A program made the position numbers and the translations under genes. From Bacteriovoracales bacterium (GTDB taxonomy: Bacteria; Bdellovibrionota; Bacteriovoracia; Bacteriovoracales; Bacteriovoracaceae), in contig JAOMEV010000024.1 in NCBI GenBank assembly GCA_028346125.1, positions 1 through 39,460 of the forward strand: a stretch of 39,460 nt of DNA, in the 5' to 3' direction. This document shows positions 22,424-31,510 of this stretch, in pieces. The notes beneath the pieces are model-generated. The model searched no databases. It was not told the DNA's origin and was given only the letters and a program-made list of their open reading frames with translations. Position 1 is the first letter of the stretch. Each line of letters begins with the position of its first letter.

Positions 22424-23887
22424 ATGGCAACCAAGAGAAAATGCGGAAAAGTATATTTGATTGGATCTGGTCCAGGAGACCCAAATCTCCTTACGGTTAA
22501 GGCCCGGACTCTTTTGGATGAAGCGGATGTTGTTGCCTATGATTCTCTTATTTCGCCGGCACTTCTTGCGAGCTTAAGTGCTCGAAGTCTAAATATTCCC
22601 GTAGGCTATCGGGGTTATGGTAGTTCCAAATTAGGTTATGGAATCCATCCGACAGTTATTGAAATGGCGAGGAAGGGAAAAACTGTTGTCAGGCTTAAAT
22701 CAGGAGATCCTTTTATTTTTGGGCGAGGTTCCCAAGAATGTAGTGCCCTCAATGAAGAAGGGATCCTTTTTGAGGTCGTTCCAGGAATTAGTTCAGGATT
22801 AGGGGCCGCTATTTCTGCAGGCTTTCCTCTTACTCATAGAGACTTTTCTAGTAATGTCGTTTTTGCTTCAGGACATGACCTTAGGGGAGGAAGTCCTTGT
22901 AACTCAAATTGGAACTCTATTGCCCAAACGAATGGAACGGTTGTCATTTATATGGCAGCTTCAAAAGTTGAAGAAAACTGTAATCGTCTCATTGAGTTTG
23001 GAAAAGATGAAGACACTCCAGCTATTTTTGTTGCGTCTGCAACTTGTGGAGATGAAGAAGTCGTCCAGGGGACTCTTAAGAACCTAGGGCAATTATGTAA
23101 GGGTATTCATCCCAAAAAACCGGCCATTATTATTATCGGTGAAGTGGTTAGAACAAGAGAGCTCTTCAATTGGAGAAAGGAATTACCTTTAAATCAAAAA
23201 CAGTTTTTGGTTCTTAGGCAGAGAAACTCTGAAAGCGAAATGGCCAAAACCCTTAAGTCCTTAGGTGCCACTGTTGTAGAAGCGCCCAAGTTTAGAAGTA
23301 AAATAATTAACCCACTGCCAAGTATTTCTAAAGAAGGAAATTATATTATAGGACAGAAAGAGTCCTTTACCTTTTTCCTTCAACATTTAATGAGGAGCGG
23401 AAAAGATATTAGAGAGCTTTTAAATGCTAGATTTTTTGTGATGGATGAAAATACCAAAAGTGAGCTTAATTCTTTTGGTATTAAGGAGGCCGCTCTTTTA
23501 AAAGGGCATTGCCATAAGGCCATTGTTGAGTCTGATCTACCTAGGGACCTTATTATTGTCACGCGGAAGGAAGGAAGAAAAAGTTTACAAGCTGATCTTG
23601 AAAACCTAGGTCATAAAGTAACTCGTTTTGAAGTTTATGAAAGAGAAGATATTTATTTAGACATTGAAGCTCCTCGTTTTGATGGTGTCTTTTGTGGGTC
23701 TTCAAGCTCTATTGATTCTTTAACCAAGTCCTCTTGGTTTGAACGATGCCAAAATGCTCCTTTTTTTACAATAGGTAAAAAAACTCATGATAGGGCCTTA
23801 ATGAATAATTTAAAATGTTTTATGGCGGATGAAGATACGCTTAATTCAATGGTTAGTCTCATTCTTCGCAAGGTTCGAGGTGTATAG
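22424..23887 (+). CDS. cobA-hemD: Fused uroporphyrinogen-III C-methyltransferase and uroporphyrinogen-III synthase
   Basis: Residues 1 to about 250 are a SUMT methylase that makes precorrin-2: LIGSGPGDPNLLTVKA (12-27), VAYDSLISPALL, LKSGDPFIFGRGSQE (91-105) and VPGISSGLGA. Residues about 258-487 are a HemD-like synthase, which cyclises hydroxymethylbilane with ring-D inversion: LVLRQRNSESEMAKTLKSLG, then FDGVFCGSSSSIDSL. The fusion supplies uroporphyrinogen III directly to the branch point. The HemD half is divergent, and a separate hemD may exist elsewhere. No precorrin-2 dehydrogenase domain is attached, so that step must come from another locus. The stop overlaps the cobO start by one base. 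Confidence 0.93.
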   Translation: MATKRKCGKVYLIGSGPGDPNLLTVKARTLLDEADVVAYDSLISPALLASLSARSLNIPVGYRGYGSSKLGYGIHPTVIEMARKGKTVVRLKSGDPFIFGRGSQECSALNEEGILFEVVPGISSGLGAAISAGFPLTHRDFSSNVVFASGHDLRGGSPCNSNWNSIAQTNGTVVIYMAASKVEENCNRLIEFGKDEDTPAIFVASATCGDEEVVQGTLKNLGQLCKGIHPKKPAIIIIGEVVRTRELFNWRKELPLNQKQFLVLRQRNSESEMAKTLKSLGATVVEAPKFRSKIINPLPSISKEGNYIIGQKESFTFFLQHLMRSGKDIRELLNARFFVMDENTKSELNSFGIKEAALLKGHCHKAIVESDLPRDLIIVTRKEGRKSLQADLENLGHKVTRFEVYEREDIYLDIEAPRFDGVFCGSSSSIDSLTKSSWFERCQNAPFFTIGKKTHDRALMNNLKCFMADEDTLNSMVSLILRKVRGV

Positions 23888-24414
23888 TGAAAGGACAAAA
23901 TAAAGGATTGATTGTTGTCAATACAGGTGATGGAAAAGGAAAAACAACGGCAGCTTTTGGAGTTCTTTTTAGATCTCTTGGAAGAAAAATGAAATGTGCG
24001 GTCGTTCAATATGTAAAGGGTAAGTGGAAAACTGGGGAGCGCTTACATGCAGAAACCATTGAAGATTTAAGTTTCCATGTTATGGGGCTTGGTTTTACGT
24101 GGGAAAGCAAAGATATCAATCAAGATATTGAAGCGGCGAAGGCCGCTTGGGAAAAATCCAGAGAATATATTTTAGATGATATTCATGATGTTGTTATTCT
24201 TGATGAACTTACATACGCCATTTCTTATGAATGGATTAGTGTGGAAGAGGTTTTAGAAGCTTTGAAAAAACGGCCTTTAATGAAACATATTATTATTACC
24301 GGTCGAGATTGCCATGAAAAAATTATTGATTATGCAGACCTTGTAACTGAGATGAAGCTTGTTAAGCACCCCTACAAAAATGGAATCGCGGCCCAAAAAG
24401 GAATTGAATTTTAA
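23887..24414 (+). CDS. cobO: Cob(I)yrinate a,c-diamide adenosyltransferase
   Basis: BtuR/CobO family enzyme that transfers the adenosyl group of ATP to Co(I). Seen: the inverted P-loop-like NTGDGKGKTTAAFG near the N-terminus, VQYVKGKWKTGE, and the acidic motif VVILDELTYAISYEW followed by ITGRDCHEKIIDYADLVTEM. The length of 175 aa is normal. A GTG start overlaps the previous stop. The neighbouring FNR-like flavoprotein may provide the Co(II) to Co(I) reduction. That link is an inference. Confidence 0.95.
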   Translation: MKGQNKGLIVVNTGDGKGKTTAAFGVLFRSLGRKMKCAVVQYVKGKWKTGERLHAETIEDLSFHVMGLGFTWESKDINQDIEAAKAAWEKSREYILDDIHDVVILDELTYAISYEWISVEEVLEALKKRPLMKHIIITGRDCHEKIIDYADLVTEMKLVKHPYKNGIAAQKGIEF

Positions 24415-25772
24415 TGGAAACCCTCATACCAAGAATTGTTATTGCTGGTACTCATAGTAATGTGGGGAAAACGACCGTCATGGTAAGCCTTATGGGGCTT
24501 CTTAAAGAGAGAGGTCTTAAAGTCTGTTCTTTTAAATGTGGACCTGATTATTTGGATCCAACTTATCATAAGAGAGTAACTGGCGAAAACTCCATCAATT
24601 TAGATAGTTGGATGATGGGAAAAGAAGGAGTTCTTAAAACTTTTATTGAGTCCTCTCAAGGCTTTGATATCGCACTTATTGAAGGCGTTATGGGGCTTTT
24701 TGATGGTGCGAACCCTAAAACTGATGAAGGATCAACTTCTGAAATTGCTAAAACTTTAAAAGCACCAGTCCTGTTGATTATTGATGGAAGTGGAATGGCC
24801 AGATCTGGATCCGCCGTTTATCAAGGGTTTCGAAACTTTGATAGAGATCTCAATTTAAAAGGGGCCCTATTTAATCGATTGGGAAGTCAAAAACATTTGG
24901 ACATTTTGGAAGAAGCACTTGGAAAAGAGGAATCTTTTGGAGGGATGACTAAAGGGGATCAAAATTTTGCTTTTCATGGAAGGCATTTAGGTCTTGAAAC
25001 GGCGTCAGGAAAAAATGTTTCTCATGAGAAATTAAATTATTGGAAAGACCATGCGGCCAAGAATATTAACCTTGAAAAAATTATTGAAACCGCTAAGGAT
25101 GTGGATGCTTTAAGTTACAATGGTGTCTCTTCTGTGAAACCATCTAGTCCTGTTAAGATCTCTTATGCTTTAGATGAAGCTTTTCATTTTTATTATCCTG
25201 AAAACTTAAATGCTTTTAGGGCCTTTGGTGGTGAACTTACACCTTTTTCTCCTATCAACGATAAAAAAATTCCAGAGGGGACCCAGTTTGTTTATCTGGG
25301 AGGCGGCTACCCAGAGCTTTTTGCTGAAAAACTCTCTAAAAATAATTCAATGATGGATTCTCTCAGGAGTTTTGCCGATAAAGGAGGGGCCATCTATGGG
25401 GAGTGCGGAGGGCTCATTTATCTTTCAAAGGGATGTACTCTTAAAAATGGAAAGACATTTCCTCTTCTTGGATTGTTAGACCTCGATATTGAAATGGGTG
25501 ATAAACTGAAGAGTCTTGGTTACACAACTGTTGAGTGTCTTGAAGATAGTTTTCTTGGCCCTAAAGGGACAAAAATAAAAGGGCATCAATTTCGCTATTC
25601 AGATTATAAGGAAGAAAATGGCCAAAAAATGATGAGTCTGACAAAGAAAAGAAACAATTTAAATTCTTTGGAAGGATTTAGAGCACGAAATGTCATTGGG
25701 ACTTATGTTCATTCTCATTTCGCTTCAAACTTAGCTATCCCCAAAAATATTATAGAATGGGTAAATAGATGA
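24414..25772 (+). CDS. cbiA: Cobyrinate a,c-diamide synthase
   Basis: ATP- and glutamine-dependent amidation of the a and c side chains. N-terminal synthetase: P-loop IAGTHSNVGKTTVM, FKCGPDYLDPTYH and IEGVMGLFDG. C-terminal class-I-type glutaminase: YLGGGYPELFAEKL, the cysteine motif IYGECGGLIYLSKG and the late histidine region GTYVHSHFASN. The length of 452 aa is typical. ATG overlaps the cobO stop (TAATG) and the last four bases overlap cbiZ. Confidence 0.96.
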   Translation: METLIPRIVIAGTHSNVGKTTVMVSLMGLLKERGLKVCSFKCGPDYLDPTYHKRVTGENSINLDSWMMGKEGVLKTFIESSQGFDIALIEGVMGLFDGANPKTDEGSTSEIAKTLKAPVLLIIDGSGMARSGSAVYQGFRNFDRDLNLKGALFNRLGSQKHLDILEEALGKEESFGGMTKGDQNFAFHGRHLGLETASGKNVSHEKLNYWKDHAAKNINLEKIIETAKDVDALSYNGVSSVKPSSPVKISYALDEAFHFYYPENLNAFRAFGGELTPFSPINDKKIPEGTQFVYLGGGYPELFAEKLSKNNSMMDSLRSFADKGGAIYGECGGLIYLSKGCTLKNGKTFPLLGLLDLDIEMGDKLKSLGYTTVECLEDSFLGPKGTKIKGHQFRYSDYKEENGQKMMSLTKKRNNLNSLEGFRARNVIGTYVHSHFASNLAIPKNIIEWVNR

Positions 25773-26470
25773 GGATTGACCAAAAGAAAAAACACCTTGC
25801 CGTTACTCTGGAACAACCTTCGGCTCTTTTAAGTTGGTGCCTCCATGGTGGTGGCATAAGTGAAGGAAAAGAGATTTTTTGGGCGCAGGTTGAATCAAAG
25901 GAACTTACTCGAGGAGTGGACCCTTTATCCTACCTTAAAAAAAGATGGAAAGATGAAGACCTAACTCCTGATATAGCCTTTATGACCTCTGCGGAAATTA
26001 ATGATTTCGTTTGTAAAAAGGAAACTTTTAAAGATTTTGAAGTTAGTGTTTTAAGTACTGTAGGGATGGGGAATGCTTTAAGGGCCGGAGATCCAGGTGG
26101 TTATCATCTTAGCTTGGGAACAATTAATATTTTAATAGAAATTAATAAAACATTTTCAAGTGGGGCCCTTATAGAGGCGATATCGTTGGGGACTGAAGCA
26201 AAAACTGCTGCTGTCATGGACTTAAATATTTCTTCGAATATGAGTGGTGAAAAAGCAACAGGTACTGGGACAGACTGTATGGCAGTCGCTTCTCATAAAG
26301 GTCAAGCTCCTTTAATGTATTGTGGAAAACATACGAAAGTCGGAGAACTTATTGGTAAGGCCACTTATGAAGCCGTTTTTGAAGGAATACAAAAATGGAT
26401 AAAAAGAAAAGAGAAAAGTGATGAAGAAAGCAAAAATAACTCTCGTTATTGGTGGAGCGAACTCGGGTAA
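25769..26470 (+). CDS. cbiZ: Adenosylcobinamide amidohydrolase (corrinoid salvage)
   Basis: CbiZ cleaves the aminopropanol arm from adenosylcobinamide-type corrinoids, returning adenosylcobyrate so that imported corrinoids can be rebuilt with the cell's own lower ligand. Seen: STVGMGNALRAGDPGG, GTINILIEIN, SLGTEAKTAAVMDLN, the signature ATGTGTDCMAVAS and YCGKHTKVGELIG. The N-terminal 30 residues and the tail are variable. The last 50 bases overlap cobU, an unusually long overlap for this operon. CbiZ beside a full de novo pathway points to remodelling of corrinoids taken from outside, perhaps from prey or neighbours. The source is inference. Confidence 0.9.
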   Translation: MRIDQKKKHLAVTLEQPSALLSWCLHGGGISEGKEIFWAQVESKELTRGVDPLSYLKKRWKDEDLTPDIAFMTSAEINDFVCKKETFKDFEVSVLSTVGMGNALRAGDPGGYHLSLGTINILIEINKTFSSGALIEAISLGTEAKTAAVMDLNISSNMSGEKATGTGTDCMAVASHKGQAPLMYCGKHTKVGELIGKATYEAVFEGIQKWIKRKEKSDEESKNNSRYWWSELG

Positions 26471-26936
26471 AACGGGGTTCTCACTGAAGCTTCTTAACGA
26501 GCATTCCAAAAAATTTTACCTGGCCACGGGTCAAGCTTTTGATGATGAAATGAAATTAAAAATAAAAAAGCATAAGGAAGAGCGCCTTGGAATGGATATT
26601 ACAACTATTGAGGAACCCCTTACCTTAAAAAATGTTTGGAAGGAAATAGATAAGGATTCTGTGGTTCTTCTTGATTGTTTAACTATGTGGGGAACAAATG
26701 TTTTTTATAGTGGAAAAAACATTAAGGAAGAGGCACAAATACATTTTGAAAAAGATGATATGAATTTTAAAGAGCTTATAGTTGTCACCAACGAAATAGG
26801 AATGGGTGGCATTAACTTAAACAAGGAAGGACGAAAGGCCAATGCCTTATTAGGACTTCTCAATCAATTTATGGGAGACCTTTGTGATGAGGCTTGGGTA
26901 GTTCTTTGTGGAATTCCTCGGAGGTGGAAACCATGA
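26421..26936 (+). CDS. cobU: Adenosylcobinamide kinase / adenosylcobinamide-phosphate guanylyltransferase
   Basis: Phosphorylates and then GMP-activates adenosylcobinamide for CobS. Seen: the P-loop VIGGANSGKTGFS, the guanylation region KKHKEERLGMD (the histidine is the usual GMP acceptor), TIEEPLTL, the acidic strand VVLLDCLTMWGTN and VTNEIGMGG. At 171 aa it is slightly short but complete. GTG at 26418 or ATG at 26421 may start it; AGAGA is placed better for the ATG. The gene begins inside cbiZ and its stop overlaps the cobT start. Confidence 0.93.
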   Translation: MKKAKITLVIGGANSGKTGFSLKLLNEHSKKFYLATGQAFDDEMKLKIKKHKEERLGMDITTIEEPLTLKNVWKEIDKDSVVLLDCLTMWGTNVFYSGKNIKEEAQIHFEKDDMNFKELIVVTNEIGMGGINLNKEGRKANALLGLLNQFMGDLCDEAWVVLCGIPRRWKP

Positions 26937-27988
26937 TGTATGAAACAAAAAATTTGAACCAAAACTCTATTGAAATGGCAAATAAGCACATTAATAATTT
27001 AACAATGCCTTCTTGGGCACTTGGAGATCTTCTTGATATAGGAGTAAAGCTTTCTGGAATTCAGGGCGTTTTTCCTCCAAAAATAGAAGAAAAAAGAATT
27101 TATATTTTTGCTTGTGACCATGGAATAGTAGAAGAGAATGTGTCTCTCTTTCGCAAAGAGGTTACAGAACAAATGGTCCGAAACTTTGTCTCAGGTGGTG
27201 CGGCCATTAGTGTTTTGTCTCGTCATGCAGGCGCTGGGACTGTTATTGTTGATATGGGGGTCGATGCGGACCTTTCTGACCTTGTAAAAAGGGGAGATAT
27301 TTTAGATAGAAAAATTTCTATGGGGACTGAGAATTTTTCTAAGGGCCCTTCTATGACTTTGGACCAAGCAGAGAAATCACTAAAGATAGGTTTTGAGCTT
27401 GTCAAAGAGTCCTACAATGAAAATGATATTTATGCGATAGGTGAAATGGGAATTGGAAACACGACGACAAGTACTGCTGTTGTTTCAGGTCTCTTAGGTT
27501 CCGAAGTTGATCTTATTACAGGTCGGGGGACTGGAATTGATGAAAAGGCCAGACTCCATAAAGTCGATGTTATAAAAGAATCTCTTCAAAAAAGAAAAAT
27601 TGAAAGGGATGAATCACCCCTTTCAGTTCTCCAGAAGGTTGGAAGTTACGAAATTGGTGCTATGACGGGTATGATTTTGGGATGCGCTTCTTTTGGTCGT
27701 CCTGTCGTTATAGATGGGTTTATTTCTTCTACCGCTGCACTTCTGGCATTTAAAATTAACCCTAAAGTTATAGACTTTATGTTTCTTGGGCATAGATCGA
27801 TGGAGCCAGGACATAAGGTCATTATTGAAGAGCTCGGCCTATCACCTCTTCTTGATTTAAACATGAGACTAGGAGAGGGAAGTGGGACTCCTCTTGCAAT
27901 GAATCTTTTAGAAGCAAGCTGTAAAATCCTTTCTGAAATGGCCACTTTTGAAAGTGCTCAAGTAAGTCGTGAAAATGAGGTACAGTAG
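26933..27988 (+). CDS. cobT: Nicotinate-nucleotide:dimethylbenzimidazole phosphoribosyltransferase
   Basis: Makes alpha-ribazole phosphate, the activated lower ligand. Seen: FACDHGIVEENVSLFRKEVT, VSGGAAISVLSRHAGAG, GEMGIGNTTTSTAV, GRGTGID, GHRSMEPGH and the catalytic-glutamate motif MRLGEGSGTPLAM. The length of 351 aa is typical. ATG at 26933 has GGAGGT eight bases upstream and overlaps the cobU stop as ATGA; the longer in-frame extension to 26894 has no support. The actual lower ligand (dimethylbenzimidazole, adenine or other) cannot be read from sequence. No bza or bluB gene is in the window. Confidence 0.95.
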   Translation: MMYETKNLNQNSIEMANKHINNLTMPSWALGDLLDIGVKLSGIQGVFPPKIEEKRIYIFACDHGIVEENVSLFRKEVTEQMVRNFVSGGAAISVLSRHAGAGTVIVDMGVDADLSDLVKRGDILDRKISMGTENFSKGPSMTLDQAEKSLKIGFELVKESYNENDIYAIGEMGIGNTTTSTAVVSGLLGSEVDLITGRGTGIDEKARLHKVDVIKESLQKRKIERDESPLSVLQKVGSYEIGAMTGMILGCASFGRPVVIDGFISSTAALLAFKINPKVIDFMFLGHRSMEPGHKVIIEELGLSPLLDLNMRLGEGSGTPLAMNLLEASCKILSEMATFESAQVSRENEVQ

Positions 27989-30552
27989 TGGATCATGGCG
28001 GTAACCTCAGATATTTTAAAGATGTGGCCAAGCGGAATGATATAATCGATTTTTCGGCCAATATCAACCCATTGGGAATTCCTGATTGGGTAAGGCCAAT
28101 TGTCGGGCGTCACTTTCATTCTTTATCGCATTATCCAGATATTGATTACATCGCTCCAAGATTGGCGATGAGCGATTACTATAAAATTTCAAAGGAGAAT
28201 ATCCTCTTAGTCAACGGAGTGGCCGAGGCCCTTTCCTGTTTAAAAGATATCATTGATGTAAAAAGAGTTATAACTCTTGACCCCTCTTTTGGTGGGTATC
28301 AAAAAATATTTAATCAGTCGATTGAAGAGGAAAAGGTCAATTCTTTAGTTTCAGATAGCGTTCTTTTTGCCAAAATAGAAGAGACATTTGATAGTGGGCC
28401 TACCTCGATTATTTTTAATAATCCTCAAAACCCTTCAGGAAGGCTTTATCCTAGGGAAAAGATCTTATCCCTTATCAAAAAATATCCTCAAAACATTTTT
28501 ATTATTGATGAGGCCTTTCTTGAGTTTACAGATCAGAAGAGTTTGGCCTTTGAAGTTGGGACGTTTGCTAACCTTATTGTGTTAAAAAGTTATACAAAAC
28601 TATTGTCCCTTCCGGGTCTTCGAATGGGCGCAATTTATAGTTGTCCTAAGATCATTGCAAAATTTAAAAATAGACTTCCGACATGGAATGTAAACCACCT
28701 TTCTTCTGAAATTTTGTGTCACTATTATAAGAATGAAATCATACCTTTGGTAACTCGAACTCGACAGGAAGTCTCCTCTTTAAAAAAGAGGTTTAGAAGC
28801 CTTTTAAATTCCTTTTCGTCATTAAAAGTTTGGGAATCAGAGGTTAATTTTTTTCTTCTTGAATTTTCAAACGAAGATGCGCTTAAGGTTTATGAATACC
28901 TTTTAAAAGAAGATGGAATTGCAACAAGAACTTGCGAAGGCTTTTCGCCTCTATCTTCAAAAAAGTTTTTAAGATTGGCCGTTCGACCCAGTGATGAACA
29001 AGATTCTTTAATAGCTTCCCTGAGCAATTATTTCAAAAAAGAGAAAAAAAGTATTGGTAGGAAAACCCCTGCGATAATGCTTCAGGGAACGACCTCGAAT
29101 GCTGGTAAATCTCTTTTGGCAACGGCCTTTTGCAGAATTTTTCATGAGGACGGTCTCAATGTTTCTCCCTTTAAATCTCAAAATATGGCGCTCAACTCCT
29201 TTGTGACAAAGGAAGGTTGCGAAATAGGAAGGGCCCAAGCTGTTCAGGCCATGGCCTCAAAAAAAGATGCTTCGGTTTTAATGAATCCTATTCTTTTAAA
29301 ACCTAATAGCGATATTGGTTCTCAAGTAATCCTTCATGGAAAACCCGTCAAGCATATGCACTTTAAAGAGTATTTTAAAGTTAAGCTCGACTATTTTGAA
29401 GAGGTTAAGAAGGCCTATGATGAGATTGCAGATCTTTCAGATGTCATGGTTATTGAAGGTGCGGGAAGCCCCTCTGAAATTAATTTAAAAAAAAATGACA
29501 TTGTTAATATGAATGTAGCAAAGTATGCGAATGCAAATGTCTATTTGGCGTCTGATATTGACAGAGGTGGAATGTTTGCCTCTTTTCTTGGAACTTTTGA
29601 TACTTTTAAAAGTTGGGAACATAAACTTGTAAAAGGTTTGATTATCAATAGGTTTAGAGGGGATAAATCTCTTTTAGATCCTGGGATAACGTTTTTAGAA
29701 GATTCCACAGATGTTCCAGTGGTAGGTTGTATACCCCATATACATAATCATATGATTCCTGAAGAAGATTGTATCGAGTTTAAGTCAGGCGCTTTTAATG
29801 ACCAGTCGATTCTGAATGATCGTCTTGATATTGCTGTTATTGATACTCCCCGTATTTCAAACTTTACTGATATAGATGCACTTCGAGGGGAACCAGATAC
29901 AAGAGTTCGGATGGTAAAAACTCCTTCGGAATTAGGGAAACCTCATATCATTCTCCTTTGTGGCTCAAAATCAGTTTATAGAGATTTGGCCTTTATCAAA
30001 AAGTCGGGTCTGGATAAGGAGATTTTAAACCTTTATTCCTCAGGCACTTCTCATATTGTAGGAATATGTGGAGGATATCAGTTTTTAAGTCGTGATATTT
30101 TTGATCCAGATGAAGTGGAAAGTGGCGTGAGGCATTTTAAAGGTTTGGGGATCCTAGAGTTGAGCGTTGAAATGAAAAAAGAAAAACACCTTTCTCAGGT
30201 AGAAGCGACTTTTCTTCCTTGGAAGTCGAAAATTAAGGGATATGAAATACATCATGGACAAACTAAAGTTATAGGGTCAAACCTTAAAGACATCGTTACC
30301 AATTCCAACAACTCCCAAGTCATTGGCCATAGTACTCTTGATAGTCGTGCTTGGGGGTCATACCTTCATGGAATTTTTGATGACAACTCTTTTCGGAGAC
30401 AGTTTTTAGATGATCATCGTGTTAAAAGAGGAAAACAACCAATTAAAAAAGTAGTTTTTGAATATGATGTGGATAAGGCAATAACTAATCTTGCTCAAAT
30501 CGTTAGGGAATCTGTTGATCTCAAAAAGATTTATGAGGACCTAAGATTATGA
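27988..30552 (+). CDS. cobD-cbiP: Fusion of CobD-like threonine-phosphate decarboxylase and cobyric acid synthase
   Basis: Residues 1 to about 350 are a PLP-dependent enzyme of the CobD/CobC type, which decarboxylates threonine phosphate to aminopropanol phosphate: MDHGGNLRYF, DFSANINPLG, NNPQNPSGR, DEAFLEF and the PLP lysine Lys204 in SYTKLLSLPGLRMG. Residues about 358-854 are CbiP/CobQ, which amidates four side chains: MLQGTTSNAGKSLLA, SQNMALNS, IEGAGSPSEINL, the glutaminase cysteine motif GICGGYQFLSRD and YLHGIFDD. The two halves make the substrates that CbiB, the next gene, joins. GTG start overlaps the cobT stop by one base. A fusion of these two activities is uncommon to my knowledge. 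Confidence 0.93.
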   Translation: MDHGGNLRYFKDVAKRNDIIDFSANINPLGIPDWVRPIVGRHFHSLSHYPDIDYIAPRLAMSDYYKISKENILLVNGVAEALSCLKDIIDVKRVITLDPSFGGYQKIFNQSIEEEKVNSLVSDSVLFAKIEETFDSGPTSIIFNNPQNPSGRLYPREKILSLIKKYPQNIFIIDEAFLEFTDQKSLAFEVGTFANLIVLKSYTKLLSLPGLRMGAIYSCPKIIAKFKNRLPTWNVNHLSSEILCHYYKNEIIPLVTRTRQEVSSLKKRFRSLLNSFSSLKVWESEVNFFLLEFSNEDALKVYEYLLKEDGIATRTCEGFSPLSSKKFLRLAVRPSDEQDSLIASLSNYFKKEKKSIGRKTPAIMLQGTTSNAGKSLLATAFCRIFHEDGLNVSPFKSQNMALNSFVTKEGCEIGRAQAVQAMASKKDASVLMNPILLKPNSDIGSQVILHGKPVKHMHFKEYFKVKLDYFEEVKKAYDEIADLSDVMVIEGAGSPSEINLKKNDIVNMNVAKYANANVYLASDIDRGGMFASFLGTFDTFKSWEHKLVKGLIINRFRGDKSLLDPGITFLEDSTDVPVVGCIPHIHNHMIPEEDCIEFKSGAFNDQSILNDRLDIAVIDTPRISNFTDIDALRGEPDTRVRMVKTPSELGKPHIILLCGSKSVYRDLAFIKKSGLDKEILNLYSSGTSHIVGICGGYQFLSRDIFDPDEVESGVRHFKGLGILELSVEMKKEKHLSQVEATFLPWKSKIKGYEIHHGQTKVIGSNLKDIVTNSNNSQVIGHSTLDSRAWGSYLHGIFDDNSFRRQFLDDHRVKRGKQPIKKVVFEYDVDKAITNLAQIVRESVDLKKIYEDLRL

Positions 30553-31490
30553 AAGTAGCTTTGGCCTTCCTACTAGACCTTTTTATAGGTGATCCAAGGT
30601 ACCCCTTTCATCCAATAAGGATAATGGGAAAATTAGCGAGAAAAATTGAGTCTCGTTTCAACACTACAGGGAAACAAAAACTTAAAGGATTTTTTTGTGC
30701 CTTTTTTTTATACGGTATGACAGGCACTGTTTGTTTTGCTCTTGTATCTCAGCTTGAAAAATTTTCTTTCGGTCTTATTTTAGAGGTTATCCTCATTTAC
30801 ACAACTATAGCTCTTCATGACCTTTTAAAACACGGTTATCGTGTGTATAGACTTTTAAAAAGAGGCTCTCTTGAAAAGGCAAGAGTCGAACTCTCTTATA
30901 TGGTTGGCAGAAAGACTGATGATCTTGATGAAAAAGAAATGATGAGGGCGCTTATAGAATCTTTAAGTGAAAACCTTGTTGATGGTGTCACTGCCCCCCT
31001 CTTCTATGCTGTTCTCTTCGGTTTACCAGGGGCCTTTGTTTATAAAATGATCAACACTCTAGATTCCCTTTGGGGACATAAAAATGAACGTTTTATAAAT
31101 TTTGGATATACTGCTGCGAAAGTTGATGATATTGCTAATTATCTCCCGGCCCGTCTTACGTCACCTTTGATCATTTTTGTAGGATCCTTCTTTTCTTTTA
31201 GGTTTAAAAAAGGGATGAGAATTCTTTTTAGAGATGGGAGAAAACATCCATCACCTAATAGTGGATTAAGTGAAGCGGCCATGGCCGGAATATTAGGTGT
31301 AAGGCTTGGTGGGCCTAATCAATATGCAGGATATATTTCAGAGAGGCCCTTTGTTGGAAATTGGGAGCGCCCCCTTATGCTTTCTGATATTAGTAAGACA
31401 TTTAACATCTGTTTCCTCGTATCCTTAACTTTCTTGGGTTTTGTTGTTTTTGCGGTGGAAACTTTTAATAAATTTAGTTTTGTTAGGTAA
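30549..31490 (+). CDS. cbiB: Adenosylcobinamide-phosphate synthase
   Basis: Membrane enzyme that amidates adenosylcobyrate with aminopropanol phosphate. Seen: FLLDLFIGDPRYPFHPIRIMG at the N-terminus, SYMVGRKTDDLDEKEMMRAL, the family signature ESLSENLVDGVTAPLFYA, NTLDSLWGHKNERF and HPSPNSGLSEAAMAG. There are about four to five hydrophobic helices. The length of 313 aa is typical. Four-base overlap with the cobD-cbiP fusion, whose two products are its substrates. Confidence 0.96.
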   Translation: MKVALAFLLDLFIGDPRYPFHPIRIMGKLARKIESRFNTTGKQKLKGFFCAFFLYGMTGTVCFALVSQLEKFSFGLILEVILIYTTIALHDLLKHGYRVYRLLKRGSLEKARVELSYMVGRKTDDLDEKEMMRALIESLSENLVDGVTAPLFYAVLFGLPGAFVYKMINTLDSLWGHKNERFINFGYTAAKVDDIANYLPARLTSPLIIFVGSFFSFRFKKGMRILFRDGRKHPSPNSGLSEAAMAGILGVRLGGPNQYAGYISERPFVGNWERPLMLSDISKTFNICFLVSLTFLGFVVFAVETFNKFSFVR

Positions 31491-31510
31491 TAATTGAAAA
31501 AGGAGAAATT

